A DNA stretch of 58,443 nt. It comes from CAZGTQ01 sp964528575 (GTDB taxonomy: Bacteria; Planctomycetota; UBA1135; GCA-002686595). Of this stretch, positions 16,983 through 25,997 are shown piece after piece; the first letter of the stretch is position 1, and the number at the start of each line of letters is the position of its first letter. The position numbers were made by a program, and so were the translations under genes. The notes beneath the pieces are model-generated. The model had not been told where the DNA came from, made no database searches, and saw only the letters and a program-made list of their open reading frames with translations. The DNA is taken from the NCBI GenBank assembly GCA_964528575.1, contig CAZGTQ010000386.1, positions 1 through 58,443 on the forward strand. The letters are read 5' to 3'.

Positions 16983-18260
16983 CTACGAGCGCCCGGCGTA
17001 GATCGGCTTCGCCGCGGCGAGGGTCGCGACCTCGCCGCGCACCCGCTGCGCGACCGACTCGTCGGCCGGCGCGCGCAGCACGTCGGCGATCCAGTTGCCG
17101 AGCGTGACCATGTCGGCGCGGTCGAGGCCGCGCGTCGTGACCGCCGGCGTGCCGATGCGGATGCCCGAGGCCTTCATCGGCGGGAGCTCGTCGTACGGGA
17201 TCAGGTTCTTGTTGCACGTGATGTCGACCGCGTGGAGCGCCTCCTCGGCATCCGCGCCGGTCAGCCCGAGGGCCGAGACGTCGACGAGCATCACGTGGTT
17301 GTCCGTCCCGCCGGAGACGACGCGCAGCCCGCGCTCGGTGAGCGTGGCGGCGAGCGCTTGCGCGTTCTCGACGACGCGCCGCGCGTAGTCGCGGAACGCG
17401 TCGGTCGACGCCTCCGCGAGCGCGATCGCCTTCGCCGCGATCACGTGCATCAGCGGTCCACCCTGGCCGCCCGGGAAGAGCGCGCTGTTGATCTGCTTGA
17501 TCCAGTCGGCCGTGCACACGATCAACCCGCCCCGCGGGCCGCGCAGCGTCTTGTGCGTCGTCATCGTGACGACGTCCGAATGCGGCACCGGGCTCGGGTG
17601 GACGCCGCCGGCGACGAGCCCCGCGATGTGCGCCATGTCGACGAGGAGCCGCGCGTCGACCTCCTGGGCGATCGACGCGAACGCCCCGAAATCGAGCGTG
17701 CGCGAGTAGGCCGAAGCGCCGGCCATGATCAGGCGCGGACGCACCTCGAGCGCGCGCTCGCGCACGCGGTCCATGTCGACCCGCTCGGACTCGCGCTCGA
17801 CGCCGTACGCGTGGAACTCGTAGAAGACGCCCGAGAAGTTCTTCGGGTGCCCGTGCGACAGGTGGCCGCCGTGGTCGAGCGACATCGCGAGCACACGGTC
17901 CCCCGGCTCGAGCATCGCCATCAGCGCCGCGATGTTCGCCTGCGTCCCGCTGTGCGGCTGCGCGTTCGCCCGCTCCGCGCCGAAGAGCTCCTTCGCGCGG
18001 TCGCGCGCGAGGTCCTCGACCGCATCGACGTGCTCGCAGCCGCCGTAGTAGCGCCGGCCCGGATAGCCCTCGGCGTACTTGTTCGTGAGGCAGGTCCCCA
18101 TCGCCGCCATCACCTCCTGCGAGGTGTGGTTCTCGGACGCGATGAGCTCGAGCTGCGCCTCCTGGCGCGCCGCCTCGCGGTCGATGGCATCCCAGACGGC
18201 TCGGTCGGTGCGGTTCGCGGGCATGGATCTGTCGAGCGCGGCGAATCGTCCGCGCATCAT
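16983..18260 (-). CDS. glyA: Serine hydroxymethyltransferase
   Basis: A 425-residue PLP enzyme interconverting serine and glycine with tetrahydrofolate and the main source of one-carbon units. Signatures are LELIASENHTS, TNKYAEGYPGRRYYGG, VDMAHIAGLVAGG, and the PLP lysine in TMTTHKTLRGPRGG (Lys237). Start uncertainty: ATGs at 18260, 18257 and 18224 are all in frame, and none has a clear Shine-Dalgarno sequence. The 18224 start would be closer to the usual distance from the ASEN motif. It is convergent with the small duplicated-motif gene. Its metabolic link to purC and purE (formyl-THF demand) is plausible, but it is not in the same transcript. Confidence 0.95.
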   Translation of the reverse strand: MMRGRFAALDRSMPANRTDRAVWDAIDREAARQEAQLELIASENHTSQEVMAAMGTCLTNKYAEGYPGRRYYGGCEHVDAVEDLARDRAKELFGAERANAQPHSGTQANIAALMAMLEPGDRVLAMSLDHGGHLSHGHPKNFSGVFYEFHAYGVERESERVDMDRVRERALEVRPRLIMAGASAYSRTLDFGAFASIAQEVDARLLVDMAHIAGLVAGGVHPSPVPHSDVVTMTTHKTLRGPRGGLIVCTADWIKQINSALFPGGQGGPLMHVIAAKAIALAEASTDAFRDYARRVVENAQALAATLTERGLRVVSGGTDNHVMLVDVSALGLTGADAEEALHAVDITCNKNLIPYDELPPMKASGIRIGTPAVTTRGLDRADMVTLGNWIADVLRAPADESVAQRVRGEVATLAAAKPIYAGRS

Positions 18261-18279
18261 GGCGGGGTCGAGAAACGAA

Positions 18280-18312
18280 GAACGGCGGCTCCGCCGCGCG
18301 AAGCCGCCATTC
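18280..18312 (-). terminator. Stem-loop between the basic membrane protein gene and glyA, possible terminator
   Basis: An 11-bp stem (18280-18290 with 18302-18312, one G-T wobble) and an 11-base loop, followed on the minus strand by a T-rich stretch (TTCGTTTCTC). In the leftward direction this would end transcripts from the gene at 18393-19022 before glyA. It could alternatively act as a leader hairpin of glyA. No riboswitch pattern was recognised. Confidence 0.4.
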
Positions 18313-18392
18313 TGGTCGCATGCCGGCCGTCGGGCGAGCGAGTGGTCCGATTCAGGCTGGACCAGCCCGTCGATCCGACTCCGCCGCGAGGC

Positions 18393-19022
18393 CTATTGGT
18401 CGCCGGGCGCCTGTCCCTGCGTGTCCTTGCCGCCCTTGCCCTTCTTCTTCTTGGGCTTCTCGCCGTCCGCCGCGCCGGCGGCGCCGCCGCCGCCCTCGCC
18501 GGCAGGCTGCTTGCCGAAGCCGCTGCCGGGCATCTGGTCCATCGGCACGCGATCGCCCTTGATCCGCTTCGCGAGCTCGCCCGACTTCCGGCCGCCCGGC
18601 ACGACCACGCTCGCGCTGCGCTGGAGCTCCCCGCTCCGGAAGTTGACCAGCTTGCCCTCGAACACCTTGGGCTTCGCCGCCGACTGGATGTAGCGGGTCT
18701 TCCCGTCCCCCGTCACCGCGACGTGGTACTCGGTGCCGAAGAAGACCTCCTCGGTCAGCCCCTCGAGCGACTTCGCGGCCAGGCCGGTGTCGCCCATGTG
18801 GCCCCAGCGGTCGTCGAGGTAGTTGCCGGCCTTCGACGGCTTCGTCTCGGCCCCCCGGAGCTGCGCCAGGCGCGCCTGGTACTCCGAGCGGTCCCGCTCG
18901 GGAGCGATCTCGGGGGTCGCGACCACCGGCGCCTCGGGCTCGTCGCGCAGCAGCAGGCCCAGGGCCGCGCCCGCGACCAGGAAGAGCAGGCCGGCCAGGA
19001 TCAGTTTCTCGCGTCGTTTCAT
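18393..19022 (-). CDS. Single-pass membrane protein with basic low-complexity tail, unknown
   Basis: A 209-residue protein not recognised as a known family. Residues 7-26 (LILAGLLFLVAGAALGLLLR) form one transmembrane helix with MKRREK in front, so the rest is probably periplasmic. The middle (about 50-155) is a compact mixed region including YLDDRWGHMGDTG and VVVPGGRKSGELAKRIKGD. Residues 165-209 are Gly/Ala/Lys-rich with KPKKKKGKGGK. No catalytic motif is visible. It lies upstream of glyA on the same strand but is probably separated by the stem-loop at 18280-18312. The 172 bases between it and the divergent DUF1573 gene contain only weak promoter-like sequence (TAGTCT near 19134). Confidence 0.7.
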   Translation of the reverse strand: MKRREKLILAGLLFLVAGAALGLLLRDEPEAPVVATPEIAPERDRSEYQARLAQLRGAETKPSKAGNYLDDRWGHMGDTGLAAKSLEGLTEEVFFGTEYHVAVTGDGKTRYIQSAAKPKVFEGKLVNFRSGELQRSASVVVPGGRKSGELAKRIKGDRVPMDQMPGSGFGKQPAGEGGGGAAGAADGEKPKKKKGKGGKDTQGQAPGDQ

Positions 19023-19236
19023 CGCAATCGGGCGGGTGGCGATCGACAAGTCAGCCGACGGGTCGATCGGTGGGGAAAGCGGGTCGGGGGCGCGCGGCCG
19101 CGGCCCGCCGGTGACCGGCGGCGCCCGCGCGTCTAGTCTCTCTACGACGCAGGCCGCCGCCCGTTGGTGCCGCGGCCCCCCGGACGTCCCGCGCATGGAT
19201 CGACGTAAAGTCTACCTGGACAACCACCTGCGATCG

Positions 19237-20478
19237 ATGAAGAGCTCCGACGCGCTGCCGAGGCCCGCCCGTGACAGACGTGTGACACGCGCCGCCGCCC
19301 TGCAGGCGGGTCTCGCGCTCGCGTTCGCGCTCGCCACCGGCGGGTGCGATCGCCCCGCCCCCGCGAGCGCGACCGAGCCCGCGGCGGCCGACGGCGGCGA
19401 GGGCCACGGCCTGGTCGTCCTCGCCCGCGACCCCGCCGGCGCGGGACCCGAGGAGCTCGCGCAGCTCGTCGTGCAGGGCCTCGACCCCGGCGAGCGAACG
19501 TACTTCCACGACTTCGACCGCATCCCCTATGGCGACGTCGTCGATCACACGTTCCACCTCGTCAACACCGACTCCGCGCCGGTCACCGTCCAGAAGATCA
19601 ACCCGAGCTGCGGCTGCATGAGCGCCAAGATCCTGCGGCGCCTGTCCGACGGCGGCGTCGAGACGGGAGCAAGCGCGCGGACCGGCGACATCCTGACGGT
19701 CCCCGCGGGCGGCTTCGCCGAGCTCGTCGTGCGCGCCGACAGCCGCCACGTGAACGTCAAGAACACGGACAAGCTCGGGATCGTGCACCTCGCGACGACC
19801 TCGCTGAACCGGCCCTTCATCCGCATCGAGGCGCACCTGATCGTCTCGCAGCCGTTCCGCACCATCCCGCCGGTGTTCGACCTCGGCCGGATCGCCGCGT
19901 CCGCGGGCGGCCACGGCCAGCTCATCGTCGTCCAGGACGGCGACTCGGGCGACGAGATCGTCGAGATCGCGGAGACGCCCGACGACCTCGTCGCGAACCT
20001 GACGCGCACGCTCGAGGGCGGCCGCGACCACTGGTACCTCAACGTCGAGTGGCTCCCGCCGGTCGAGCTCGGCCGCCAGCAACGCACGATCCGCCTCGCG
20101 ACGCGCCACACCGACGGCGGCACCGCGCGTCCGTTCGAGGTGACCGTGACGGCGCTCGTGTCCCCCGACGTCGCGATCCTGCCCGAGCGCGTCCTCCTGC
20201 GCGGGCGCTCCACCGACACGCTCGAGCTCGTCTCGCACCTCGCCGGCCACGCGATCCGCATCCTGGGCGCCGAGATCACCGGGCCGCACGCCGCCCACTT
20301 CGACGTGCGCTGGACCGCGCCGCGCATCGACGACTCGGGCGCCTCGCCGCACTGGAACCTGACGTTCGAGCGCGTCTCCGACCCCGGCGTCGAGTACGCA
20401 TCCGGCACCGTCGTCCTGCGGCTCGAGGACCCGCAGTACCCCGCGATCGAGTTCGAGTACGGCTCGTTCGCGCAGTAG
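19237..20478 (+). CDS. DUF1573 domain lipoprotein
   Basis: A 413-residue predicted lipoprotein: hydrophobic LALAFALATGGC gives a lipobox with Cys37. The DUF1573 signature is the FHLVNTDSAPVTVQKINPSC stretch ending in SCGCM (about residues 105-128). This is an Ig-like fold common in Bacteroidetes and Planctomycetes envelope proteins. Two further beta-rich repeats follow, with alternating DLGRIAASAGG and RVLLRG-type strand starts. Start choices are ATG 19195, ATG 19237 and GTG 19282. The GTG would give the shortest, most typical lipoprotein n-region. It precedes the tetraheme cytochrome and sulfatase-like lipoprotein on the same strand, separated by 115 bases. Function unknown; a structural or binding role is likely. 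Confidence 0.82.
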   Translation: MKSSDALPRPARDRRVTRAAALQAGLALAFALATGGCDRPAPASATEPAAADGGEGHGLVVLARDPAGAGPEELAQLVVQGLDPGERTYFHDFDRIPYGDVVDHTFHLVNTDSAPVTVQKINPSCGCMSAKILRRLSDGGVETGASARTGDILTVPAGGFAELVVRADSRHVNVKNTDKLGIVHLATTSLNRPFIRIEAHLIVSQPFRTIPPVFDLGRIAASAGGHGQLIVVQDGDSGDEIVEIAETPDDLVANLTRTLEGGRDHWYLNVEWLPPVELGRQQRTIRLATRHTDGGTARPFEVTVTALVSPDVAILPERVLLRGRSTDTLELVSHLAGHAIRILGAEITGPHAAHFDVRWTAPRIDDSGASPHWNLTFERVSDPGVEYASGTVVLRLEDPQYPAIEFEYGSFAQ

Positions 20479-20593
20479 CGTGCGCGCCGACCTGCGGCGC
20501 CGGCGGCCCGCTGCCTCGCCGACGTCCTGCTGACGCCGCGCCCGCCGCTCGGACGCCCGCAGTTGGTAAGGTCTCTCCCGTGCCGACTCCGCG

Positions 20594-22000
20594 ATGACAG
20601 CCCCCCGCCACCTTTCTCTCGTCCTCGCCATCGCGTTCCTCGCGGCCTTGCTCGGGCTCGCGTGGAGCGCGCCCGCGTCCGCGCCGTCGTGGAAGGCGGT
20701 CGTGATCGGGCCGGCGCGCGGAGAGCTCGAACCGTGCGGCTGCTCGGGCGGACAGATGGGCGGCATCGATCGCGTCGCGCGCGCGGTCGCCGTGGCGGCG
20801 TCGCCCGGCGCCGGCGAGGCGCCGACCGCCGCCGTGAAGGTCGCGGCGGGCGGCGTCGTGTCGGCCGACGCGCTCGCTCATCCCGAGTGGGCGCTCGCGC
20901 AGCTCGAGACGTTGTGGATGGCGTACGCGCACATGGGCGTCGCGGCCATCGGCGTCGCGAGCACGGAGCTCGCGCTCGGCCCCGAGCTGCTCGGCGCGTA
21001 CCGCGGGCTCGTCGCGCCGGGCGACGTCGTCGCGTCGAACGTCGTGGACGCAGAGGGCGCGTTCGCGCTCGCCCCCGTGCACGTCGACCCCGCGACCGGC
21101 GTGCGCGTGCTGTCGTTCGCGCTCGCGCCCGAGCAGCCGATCGCGCCGTGGCGGGTGCTCGCGCCCGCCGAGGCGATCGAGCGGCTGCGCGCGAGCGGCG
21201 CGGGCCCGCTCGGCGGACCCGGCACGCTCGTCCTCGTCGAGGGCGAGCTCGAGCGCGCGCAGGAGATCGCGCGGCTGCTCGACGCGCCCGCGGTGCTCCT
21301 GCACTTCGGCGCGGCGCACGATCCCGACTTGGACGCGACGCCGCTCGAGGGCGGCCACGTCGCGGGCGCGGTCGGGCAGCGCGGCCGCCACCTCGTCACG
21401 CTCGCCCCGCGCGACCGCGACCTCGTCGCGCTCGCCCCGCGCGACCAGGGCGGCACGGACTGGCGCGTCGTGCCGGTCTCGCAGGACGTGCCGGTCGACC
21501 CGGCGTTCGCGGCGTACCGCGAGCAGTACCGGCTGACGTTGGGCGCGGGCGACGTCGTCGGCGCGCTCGCGGGCCGGCGCGGGCCGCATCCCGACGGGCT
21601 CTACGCCGGGAGCGACGCGTGCGCGGACTGCCACGTCGAGGCCTACGAGATCTGGAAGGAGACGCTGCACTACCGCGGAGCGCTCTCCCTCGAGGAGGAC
21701 CTGCGCGGCAGCGCCGACGCGCTCGCCGACCCCAAGTGCGTCGCGTGCCACGTCGTCGGGTTCGAGTACGAGAGCGGCTGGCGCTCGGCGGGAGCGGACG
21801 AGCGCATCCGCGACGCGCTCGCGAACGGGCTGGGCGGCGTCGGCTGCGAGAGCTGCCACGGGCCCGGCGCGGAGCACGTGCGCAGCGAGGATCCGGCGGA
21901 CGTCGTGCGCAGCGGCGAGGCGCGGTGCATCGAGTGCCACGACGGCGAGAACGACCCGGCGTTCGACTTCTCGAAGAAGTGGCCGCTCGTCCGACATTGA
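20594..22000 (+). CDS. Exported tetraheme cytochrome c with metallophosphoesterase-like N-terminal part
   Basis: A 468-residue exported protein with a signal sequence at about residues 1-30. The N-terminal part carries the GELEPCGCSGGQMGG segment seen in UshA-like metallophosphatase relatives, but without a clear phosphatase metal set. The C-terminal 125 residues contain four CxxCH heme sites: CADCH, CVACH, CESCH and CIECH, arranged like the cytochrome c554 family. This layout is known from Planctomycetes and Deltaproteobacteria. It probably takes part in periplasmic electron transfer, with the partner unknown. The stop overlaps the TTG start of the sulfatase-like gene (TTGA, 21997-22000), so the two are coupled. 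Confidence 0.87.
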   Translation: MTAPRHLSLVLAIAFLAALLGLAWSAPASAPSWKAVVIGPARGELEPCGCSGGQMGGIDRVARAVAVAASPGAGEAPTAAVKVAAGGVVSADALAHPEWALAQLETLWMAYAHMGVAAIGVASTELALGPELLGAYRGLVAPGDVVASNVVDAEGAFALAPVHVDPATGVRVLSFALAPEQPIAPWRVLAPAEAIERLRASGAGPLGGPGTLVLVEGELERAQEIARLLDAPAVLLHFGAAHDPDLDATPLEGGHVAGAVGQRGRHLVTLAPRDRDLVALAPRDQGGTDWRVVPVSQDVPVDPAFAAYREQYRLTLGAGDVVGALAGRRGPHPDGLYAGSDACADCHVEAYEIWKETLHYRGALSLEEDLRGSADALADPKCVACHVVGFEYESGWRSAGADERIRDALANGLGGVGCESCHGPGAEHVRSEDPADVVRSGEARCIECHDGENDPAFDFSKKWPLVRH

Positions 22001-23628
22001 GCCCTCGACCGCCGCGGCGCCGCCGCGCCGTCGTCGCGGGCGCGTTCGCGCTCCTCGCGCTCTCCTGCGGGAGCGAGCGGCCGATCGATGTGATCGTGAT
22101 CTCGCTCGACAGCGTGCGCGCGGACGCGCTCACGTTCCGCGACGCACAGGTCGCGCCCCACCTGACCGAGCTCGCCGGGCGCGGCACGATCTTCGAGAAC
22201 GCGATCTCCGGCAGCAGTTGGACGCTCCCCGCGCACGCGGAGCTCTTCACCGGCGCTCCCCCGTCGCTGCACGGCGTCCAGTTCGACGACCTCGCGATCG
22301 ATCCGCTGCGCGCGACGCTGCCCGAGCTCCTGCGCGCGGGCGGCTGGTTCACGTTCGGCTGGTACACCGGTTGGTACCTCGCGGGCGAGTACGGCTTCGA
22401 GCGCGGCTTCCACGTCTACGAGAACCGCATGACGGGCGGCGCGCACATCGAGCGCGATTACCGCGCCGCGCTGCGCGACGGCGACCGCGCGCGCGCGAAC
22501 GCCGTCGCGGCGGGGCGCGACGTGCAGAGCCACCGCGACGTCACGTCGCGCAACGTCGTCGACCGCGCGGCGGACCTGCTCGAGCGCGTGCCGGACGACG
22601 AGGGCATGTTCCTGTTCGTCCACCTGTTCGACCCGCACTACGACTACGTGCCGCCGCCGCCGTGGGACGAGCGCTTCGACACGGGCTACGACGGGCCGAT
22701 CGACGGGCGCGACTTCTACCGCAACGAGGCGATCTACGACCCGACGAAGCCGAAGCCGCGCCAGGTCGACGACGCGGGCCTGCTCCACATCGTCTCGCTC
22801 TACAAGGGCGAGATCGGCTGGACCGACGCCGCGCTCGGCGACCTGCTCGACCTCGTCGAGCGCCGCCGCGGCCTCGACCGCACGCTCGTCGTCGTCACGT
22901 CCGACCACGGCGACGAGTTCTTCGAGCACGGCGGCCGCGGCCACCGGCACACGCTCTTCGACGAGCTGATCCGCGTCCCGCTGCTCGTCGTGCCGCCCGG
23001 CGGCCGCGCGCCGGGCGCGCGGGCCGTCGTCGACGCGCAGGTGAGCCTGTCCGACGTCATGCCGACGGTGCTGGACTACGCCGGCGTCGAGCCGCCGGCC
23101 GGGACGTACGGGCGCTCGCTGCGCCCGGCGCTCGAGGGCGCGCGCCTCGCGCCGAAGCCCGCGCTCTCGAGCCTCGTGCTGTACCGCAAGACCGAGGGCG
23201 GCACGGGCGAATACCAGATCCAGCACAGCCTGCGCACCGAGGACGAGAAGCTCGTGCGCGTGCTCGGCCTCGACGCCGACGGCGTGCTCGAACCGCGCTT
23301 CGCGACGTGGTTCGACCTCGAGGCCGACCCGGGCGAGCGCAAGCCGGTCTCCGATTGGTCCGACCCGCGCGTGCGCGCCGGCTGGGAGCGGCTCGAGGTG
23401 GAGCTCGACCACCTGCGCGCGCTCGCGCGCGAGACGCCGTCGAGCCCGCGCGCGGCGCGCGCGACGAGCGTGCGCGAGCTCTTCGGCGGCGAGCTCGAAG
23501 CGCTCGGCTACGCGGGCGACGGCGACGTCGAGCACCGCTCGCCGGGGCTCGCGCTGCCGTGGCCGCCGGGACCGCCGCCGCGCGTCGCCTACCCGGGCGA
23601 CGACGCCGCGGCCACGGACGGCCGGTAG
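21997..23628 (+). CDS. Sulfatase-superfamily lipoprotein with Thr in place of the Cys/Ser nucleophile
   Basis: A 543-residue alkaline-phosphatase-superfamily (sulfatase fold) protein. A TTG start overlapping the cytochrome stop gives an N-terminus with Arg-rich n-region and lipobox LALSC (Cys24). Metal-binding elements are ISLDSVRAD (Asp38) and TSDHGDEFFEHG. The nucleophile region reads SSWTLPAHAELFTG. Aligned with the sulfatase C-x-P-S-R...LTG, Thr76 replaces the Cys/Ser and His80 replaces Arg, as in phosphotransferase-like branches such as the LtaS type. A conventional formylglycine sulfatase is therefore unlikely. The C-terminal 120 residues are typical of sulfatase tails, with FDLEADPGERKPV. 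Substrate unknown. Confidence 0.85.
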   Translation: MSPRPPRRRRAVVAGAFALLALSCGSERPIDVIVISLDSVRADALTFRDAQVAPHLTELAGRGTIFENAISGSSWTLPAHAELFTGAPPSLHGVQFDDLAIDPLRATLPELLRAGGWFTFGWYTGWYLAGEYGFERGFHVYENRMTGGAHIERDYRAALRDGDRARANAVAAGRDVQSHRDVTSRNVVDRAADLLERVPDDEGMFLFVHLFDPHYDYVPPPPWDERFDTGYDGPIDGRDFYRNEAIYDPTKPKPRQVDDAGLLHIVSLYKGEIGWTDAALGDLLDLVERRRGLDRTLVVVTSDHGDEFFEHGGRGHRHTLFDELIRVPLLVVPPGGRAPGARAVVDAQVSLSDVMPTVLDYAGVEPPAGTYGRSLRPALEGARLAPKPALSSLVLYRKTEGGTGEYQIQHSLRTEDEKLVRVLGLDADGVLEPRFATWFDLEADPGERKPVSDWSDPRVRAGWERLEVELDHLRALARETPSSPRAARATSVRELFGGELEALGYAGDGDVEHRSPGLALPWPPGPPPRVAYPGDDAAATDGR

Positions 23629-23675
23629 CGCGCGCTACTGGCCCGGACGATTCGCGAGCTGCACGAGCGCGCGCG

Positions 23676-24899
23676 TCACGCCGTCCTCCCGTCGCGCACG
23701 ACGCGCGCGAAACGGCGCTTGCCGACCTGCAGCACGAGCGCCGGCCCGCGCGGCGCGATCCGCTCGTTCGCGTCGGTGCGCACGTCGCCGTCCGTGCGCA
23801 CGCCGCCCTGCGCGACGAGACGCCGCGCGTCCGAGCTCGACGACGCGAGACCGAGCTTCGCGAGCAGCAGGAACAGCGGTAGCTCCTCGTCCGGGGCGCC
23901 GGGCCACGCGACCTCGGGGATGTCCTGCGGCCGCTCGCCGCCGCGCACCTCGCGGTCGAAACGCTCCTTCGCGTCGCGCGCGACCGCGTCGCCGTGGAAG
24001 AACGTCGTGATCTCGAGCGCGAGACGCGACTTCGCCTCGATCGGATGGCCGCCGAGCACGCGCTCGATCTCGGGCTCGTCGAGGCGCGTCAGGTGCGTGA
24101 ACCACGTGCGCATCGGCTCGTCGGGCACGCTCATCACCTTCGCGAACATCGACGGCGCGTCCTCGGTCAGGCCGATCGCGTTGCCGTACGACTTGCTCAT
24201 CTTGCGCCCGTCGGTGCCGTCGATCAGCGGGTGCGTCAACAGCACCTGCGGGCGCTGGCTCTCCTGCTGCTGCAGGATGCGGCCGACGTGCAGGTTGAAG
24301 AGCTGATCGGTGCCGCCGATCTCGACGTCGCAGTCGATCTGCACCGAGTCCCAGCCCTGCATCAGCGGGTACAGGAACTCGTGGATGCCGACCGGCTCGT
24401 TCGCGGCGACGCGCTTCTGGAACGTGTCGCGCTCGAGCATGCGCGCGACCGTCATGCGTCCGCACAGGCGCAGCACGTCCTCGAAGCGCATTTCGTCGAA
24501 CCACTCGGAGTTGTGGCGCACCTCGGCGCGGCCGAGGTCGAGCACGAGCCCCGCCTGCTCCTTGTACGTGCGCAGGTTCTCCTCGACCTCGGTGCGCGAG
24601 AGCTGCGGCCGCAGCTTGTTGCGCCCCGACGGGTCGCCGACCATCGCCGTCGCATCGCCGACGATCAGCACGACCGTGTGGCCGAGCTCCTGCACGTCGC
24701 GCAGCTTGCGCAGTTGCACCGCATGGCCGAGGTGCAGGTCGGGCGAGCTCGGGTCCATGCCGAACTTGACGCGCAACGGACGGCCGCGCTCGAGCGAGCG
24801 CTCGAGCAGCCGCTTCAGCTCGCCCTCCTCGACGAGGTCCAGCGCGCCGCGACGAAACGCCGCGAGCTGCGTCTCGACGCGCTCCGCGACCGCGCTCAT
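23676..24899 (-). CDS. tyrS: Tyrosyl-tRNA synthetase
   Basis: A 407-residue class I aminoacyl-tRNA synthetase. The HIGH-type motif is HLGH at residues 56-59 inside GMDPSSPDLHLGH, and KMSKS lies at 233-237. IGGTDQLFN and GRMTVARMLERDTF fit the TyrRZ-like branch. A C-terminal S4 RNA-binding domain (about 340-405) contains LAKLGLASSSSDARRLVAQG. The ATG is preceded by AGGAGG at a good distance, and it overlaps the stop of the upstream lipoprotein gene (24896-24899). It is the last gene of the leftward cmk-plsC-rpsA-lipoprotein-tyrS run and is convergent with the sulfatase-like gene. Confidence 0.96.
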   Translation of the reverse strand: MSAVAERVETQLAAFRRGALDLVEEGELKRLLERSLERGRPLRVKFGMDPSSPDLHLGHAVQLRKLRDVQELGHTVVLIVGDATAMVGDPSGRNKLRPQLSRTEVEENLRTYKEQAGLVLDLGRAEVRHNSEWFDEMRFEDVLRLCGRMTVARMLERDTFQKRVAANEPVGIHEFLYPLMQGWDSVQIDCDVEIGGTDQLFNLHVGRILQQQESQRPQVLLTHPLIDGTDGRKMSKSYGNAIGLTEDAPSMFAKVMSVPDEPMRTWFTHLTRLDEPEIERVLGGHPIEAKSRLALEITTFFHGDAVARDAKERFDREVRGGERPQDIPEVAWPGAPDEELPLFLLLAKLGLASSSSDARRLVAQGGVRTDGDVRTDANERIAPRGPALVLQVGKRRFARVVRDGRTA

Positions 24900-25987
24900 C
24901 GGTCCGTCCCTCCTGGATCGAGCCCCCCGCCGCCGACGTCCGGCAGGTCGAGCGCGGGATCGAGCTCCGCCGCCGCGTCCTCCTCGGCGCCGAGCTCGAC
25001 GACGCGACGCAGCGTGCGTCGCCACGCGTCGACGTCGGCGCCCGGACGGTTCCCGCGCGCGAGCCAGCGCAGCGCCGGCACGAGCTGGAGCGCGCGCTCC
25101 TCGCTCACTTCGCGCACGACCGGCTCCATCGCGACGAGCGCCTCGATGCGCCGCTCGGGCCGGATGCGCACGGCGCGCTCCATCAGCGCGGGCGTCGAGA
25201 TCTCGTCCTGGCGCGCGTAGCGCACGAGCTCGCCGGGCTCGACCGGCGCGAGCGGCAGCATCGGCGCGATGTACTCGCGCTCCCAGTCCGCGACTTCCGG
25301 CGCCGCCGCGGGGTAGCTCTCGCCGCCGACGACGACCTCGCCCGAGCGCGTCGCGAGCCGCCAGCGGTCGCGCACCGCGAGCTTGCCGAACAGCGGCACG
25401 ACGTACGTGCCGAGCTCGACCTCGAGCCCCGCGGGCGGGATCCGGAGCTCGTCGAGCTCGTCGGCGACGTCGCTCGTCATCTGGCGCGAGCCGACTCCGT
25501 CGGGCGAGACGCCGTCGACGATACGCTCGAGGCTCGGCGGCAGCGTGCGCAAGACGAGCGGCTCGGGCCGGTCGTGACGTGCGACGAGCACGAGCCGGTA
25601 CGCGAGCGGGGCGCCGTCGAGCGGCCGCGTCTCTAGCGCGAGCTCGAGCGAACGGAGCACGTCGCGGCCGTCGAGGACGCGCGCGAAGCCGAGCGCGAGC
25701 TCGAGCGCGCGTCCGCTCGGGTTGCGGCTCATCACGCGCGCGAGGATGCGCCGCGCGAGCGGGTCGTCGCGGCTCTCGACCGCGATGCGCAGCGCGTCGA
25801 GCGCGGGCTCGAGCTGCGGCGGCACGACCTCGGCGGCGCCGAGGTGCATCGGGCCGGGCTCCGCGCGGCCGGCCGAGGCGCAGGCGCCGAGCGCGAGCGC
25901 GAGCGCGGCGACGAGCGCCCCGGCCGTTCGGCCGGGGCGCCGCCGCCGCGCGCGCGCGCGGAGTCGGGTCGAGCGAGGCGCGCTCAT
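24896..25987 (-). CDS. Predicted lipoprotein, unknown function
   Basis: A 363-residue protein not recognised. A long basic n-region (residues 1-20), hydrophobic ALVAALALALGAC and an Ala-Cys lipobox near residue 36 indicate a lipoprotein. The middle contains VEVELGTYVVPLFGKLAVRD and a helical segment; the tail is acidic and Gly-rich (VGGGGLDPGG). Helical repeat-like Ala/Leu/Arg content at 60-130 might be TPR-like, but no consensus is clear. It starts ten bases after the rpsA stop and overlaps tyrS by four bases, so it is co-expressed with translation genes by position, not by evident function. Confidence 0.72.
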   Translation of the reverse strand: MSAPRSTRLRARARRRRPGRTAGALVAALALALGACASAGRAEPGPMHLGAAEVVPPQLEPALDALRIAVESRDDPLARRILARVMSRNPSGRALELALGFARVLDGRDVLRSLELALETRPLDGAPLAYRLVLVARHDRPEPLVLRTLPPSLERIVDGVSPDGVGSRQMTSDVADELDELRIPPAGLEVELGTYVVPLFGKLAVRDRWRLATRSGEVVVGGESYPAAAPEVADWEREYIAPMLPLAPVEPGELVRYARQDEISTPALMERAVRIRPERRIEALVAMEPVVREVSEERALQLVPALRWLARGNRPGADVDAWRRTLRRVVELGAEEDAAAELDPALDLPDVGGGGLDPGGTDR

Positions 25988-25997
25988 CGCGCCCTCG

